Shown here one piece after another: positions 63,645 through 64,000 of a stretch of 64,000 nucleotides of DNA. Every line of letters starts with the position of its first letter. The stretch's first letter is position 1. Below the pieces are notes generated by a model, which had not been told where the DNA came from, searched no databases, and saw nothing but the letters and a program-made list of their open reading frames with translations. Source of the stretch: Paludibacteraceae bacterium. GTDB lineage: Bacteria; Bacteroidota; Bacteroidia; Bacteroidales; Paludibacteraceae. The stretch spans positions 1-64,000 of the forward strand of contig JAKSNP010000009.1 in NCBI GenBank assembly GCA_024399655.1, given 5' to 3'. Position numbers and translations under genes: made by a program.

Positions 63645-64000
63645 CTTTTTCGCTAAAAAATATATATTTTTTGTCCGATTTGTCGAAAATGCCTTTTGTT
63701 TGACACTTTTCTTTTCTGCCTTATGCTCGCTACAATAGCCTGTGTTTTTACTTGTTTGGGACTGTCTTTTTTTATGTTCATGATTTTGCATTTGCTGTTT
63801 GTGTTTCTGTACTTCTGCGAACGGATGAACTGTTCTTTGGAAGTCGTTGGATGCGAATATGGTTAACGGACAAGTTAATGAACGGGTTAACGGACAAGTT
63901 AACGAAGGGGTTAACGAACAGGGTTAACGAACAGGGTTAACGAACAGATTATGTTGACAATGAATGGTCTTCTTTTGCTCGAATCTATGATAAGGACTGT
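63645..64000. other. Right-edge intergenic stretch
   Basis: No gene is supported. A 62-codon plus-strand frame (63752-63940) opens with ATG but ends inside the GTTAAC repeats and has no promoter, so it is not called. Whatever follows to the right is outside the window. Confidence 0.55.
63863..63948. repeat. Tandem repeat with GTTAACGAACAGG unit
   Basis: About six imperfect units of 13 to 15 bases, each with a GTTAAC core, from GTTAACGGACAA at the left to GTTAACGAACAGG at the right. The right-hand copies are the purest. Confidence 0.85.

Overview
The window looks like one piece of a Bacteroidales (Bacteroidota) chromosome. Three things support this. Fourteen or so genes sit behind the Bacteroidota-type promoter (TTG, 20 bases, TAnnTTTG) and very few have a Shine-Dalgarno. 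The gene neighbourhoods are ones usual for this order (sigma-54 activator - lptE - secG; rimO next to an HU-domain gene; korA-korB). The CRISPR system is a type II-C locus with 47-bp repeats and a large Cas9. Base composition drifts from AT-rich (CRISPR locus) to C-ending codons (about 8-20 kb) and back. I cannot name genus or species.

Layout. 1-7250: a CRISPR array (22 identical repeats, continuing past the left edge) points towards the convergent cas9-cas1-cas2 operon, with a shared 17-bp-stem terminator between them. 7250-8105: low-complexity tandem repeats, one small ORF, and a promoter with a 17-residue hydrophobic micro-ORF behind it. 8106-12162: a WYL-domain regulator, a lipoprotein gene apparently split by a one-base deletion, and a large secreted protein. 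12163-21697: korBA (2-oxoglutarate:ferredoxin oxidoreductase), a secreted WG-repeat protein, lepA, an AmpG-like transporter, nhaD and dedA. 21885-27889: the division operon murC-ftsQ-ftsA-ftsZ followed by a Wzz-like gene. 28043-35706: tRNA-Ala(GGC), aroC, a degenerate SGNH-hydrolase gene coupled to a PCMD protein and a glycosyltransferase, then DUF3467, a nucleoside phosphorylase and an M49 peptidase. 35812-45112: aroA, secG, lptE, a sigma-54-type activator, nadC, a small lipoprotein, aminopeptidase P and argS. 45060-63534: an unbroken run of eleven minus-strand genes (recQ, rimO, HU-TM-LysM protein, uvrA, CapD-like dehydratase, WecA-like transferase, ABC-F ATPase, polysaccharide deacetylase, two-domain glycosyltransferase, UPF0597 protein, EF-hand membrane protein) behind a single visible promoter.

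How the parts work together. Most of the window is housekeeping: central carbon metabolism, translation, division, shikimate and NAD synthesis, outer-membrane assembly and DNA repair. Two surface-polysaccharide blocks are threaded through it. The only clear defence system is the II-C CRISPR locus; no tracrRNA was recognised. The strongest leads are: an almost invariant promoter design with an A or T homopolymer inside a fixed 20-bp spacer; a pair of spacers that differ by one base next to the PAM-proximal end; a protein that could link DNA to peptidoglycan; a pseudo-SGNH protein; and a sigma-54 activator with an altered GAFTGA loop. I did not find a clearly new multi-gene system.
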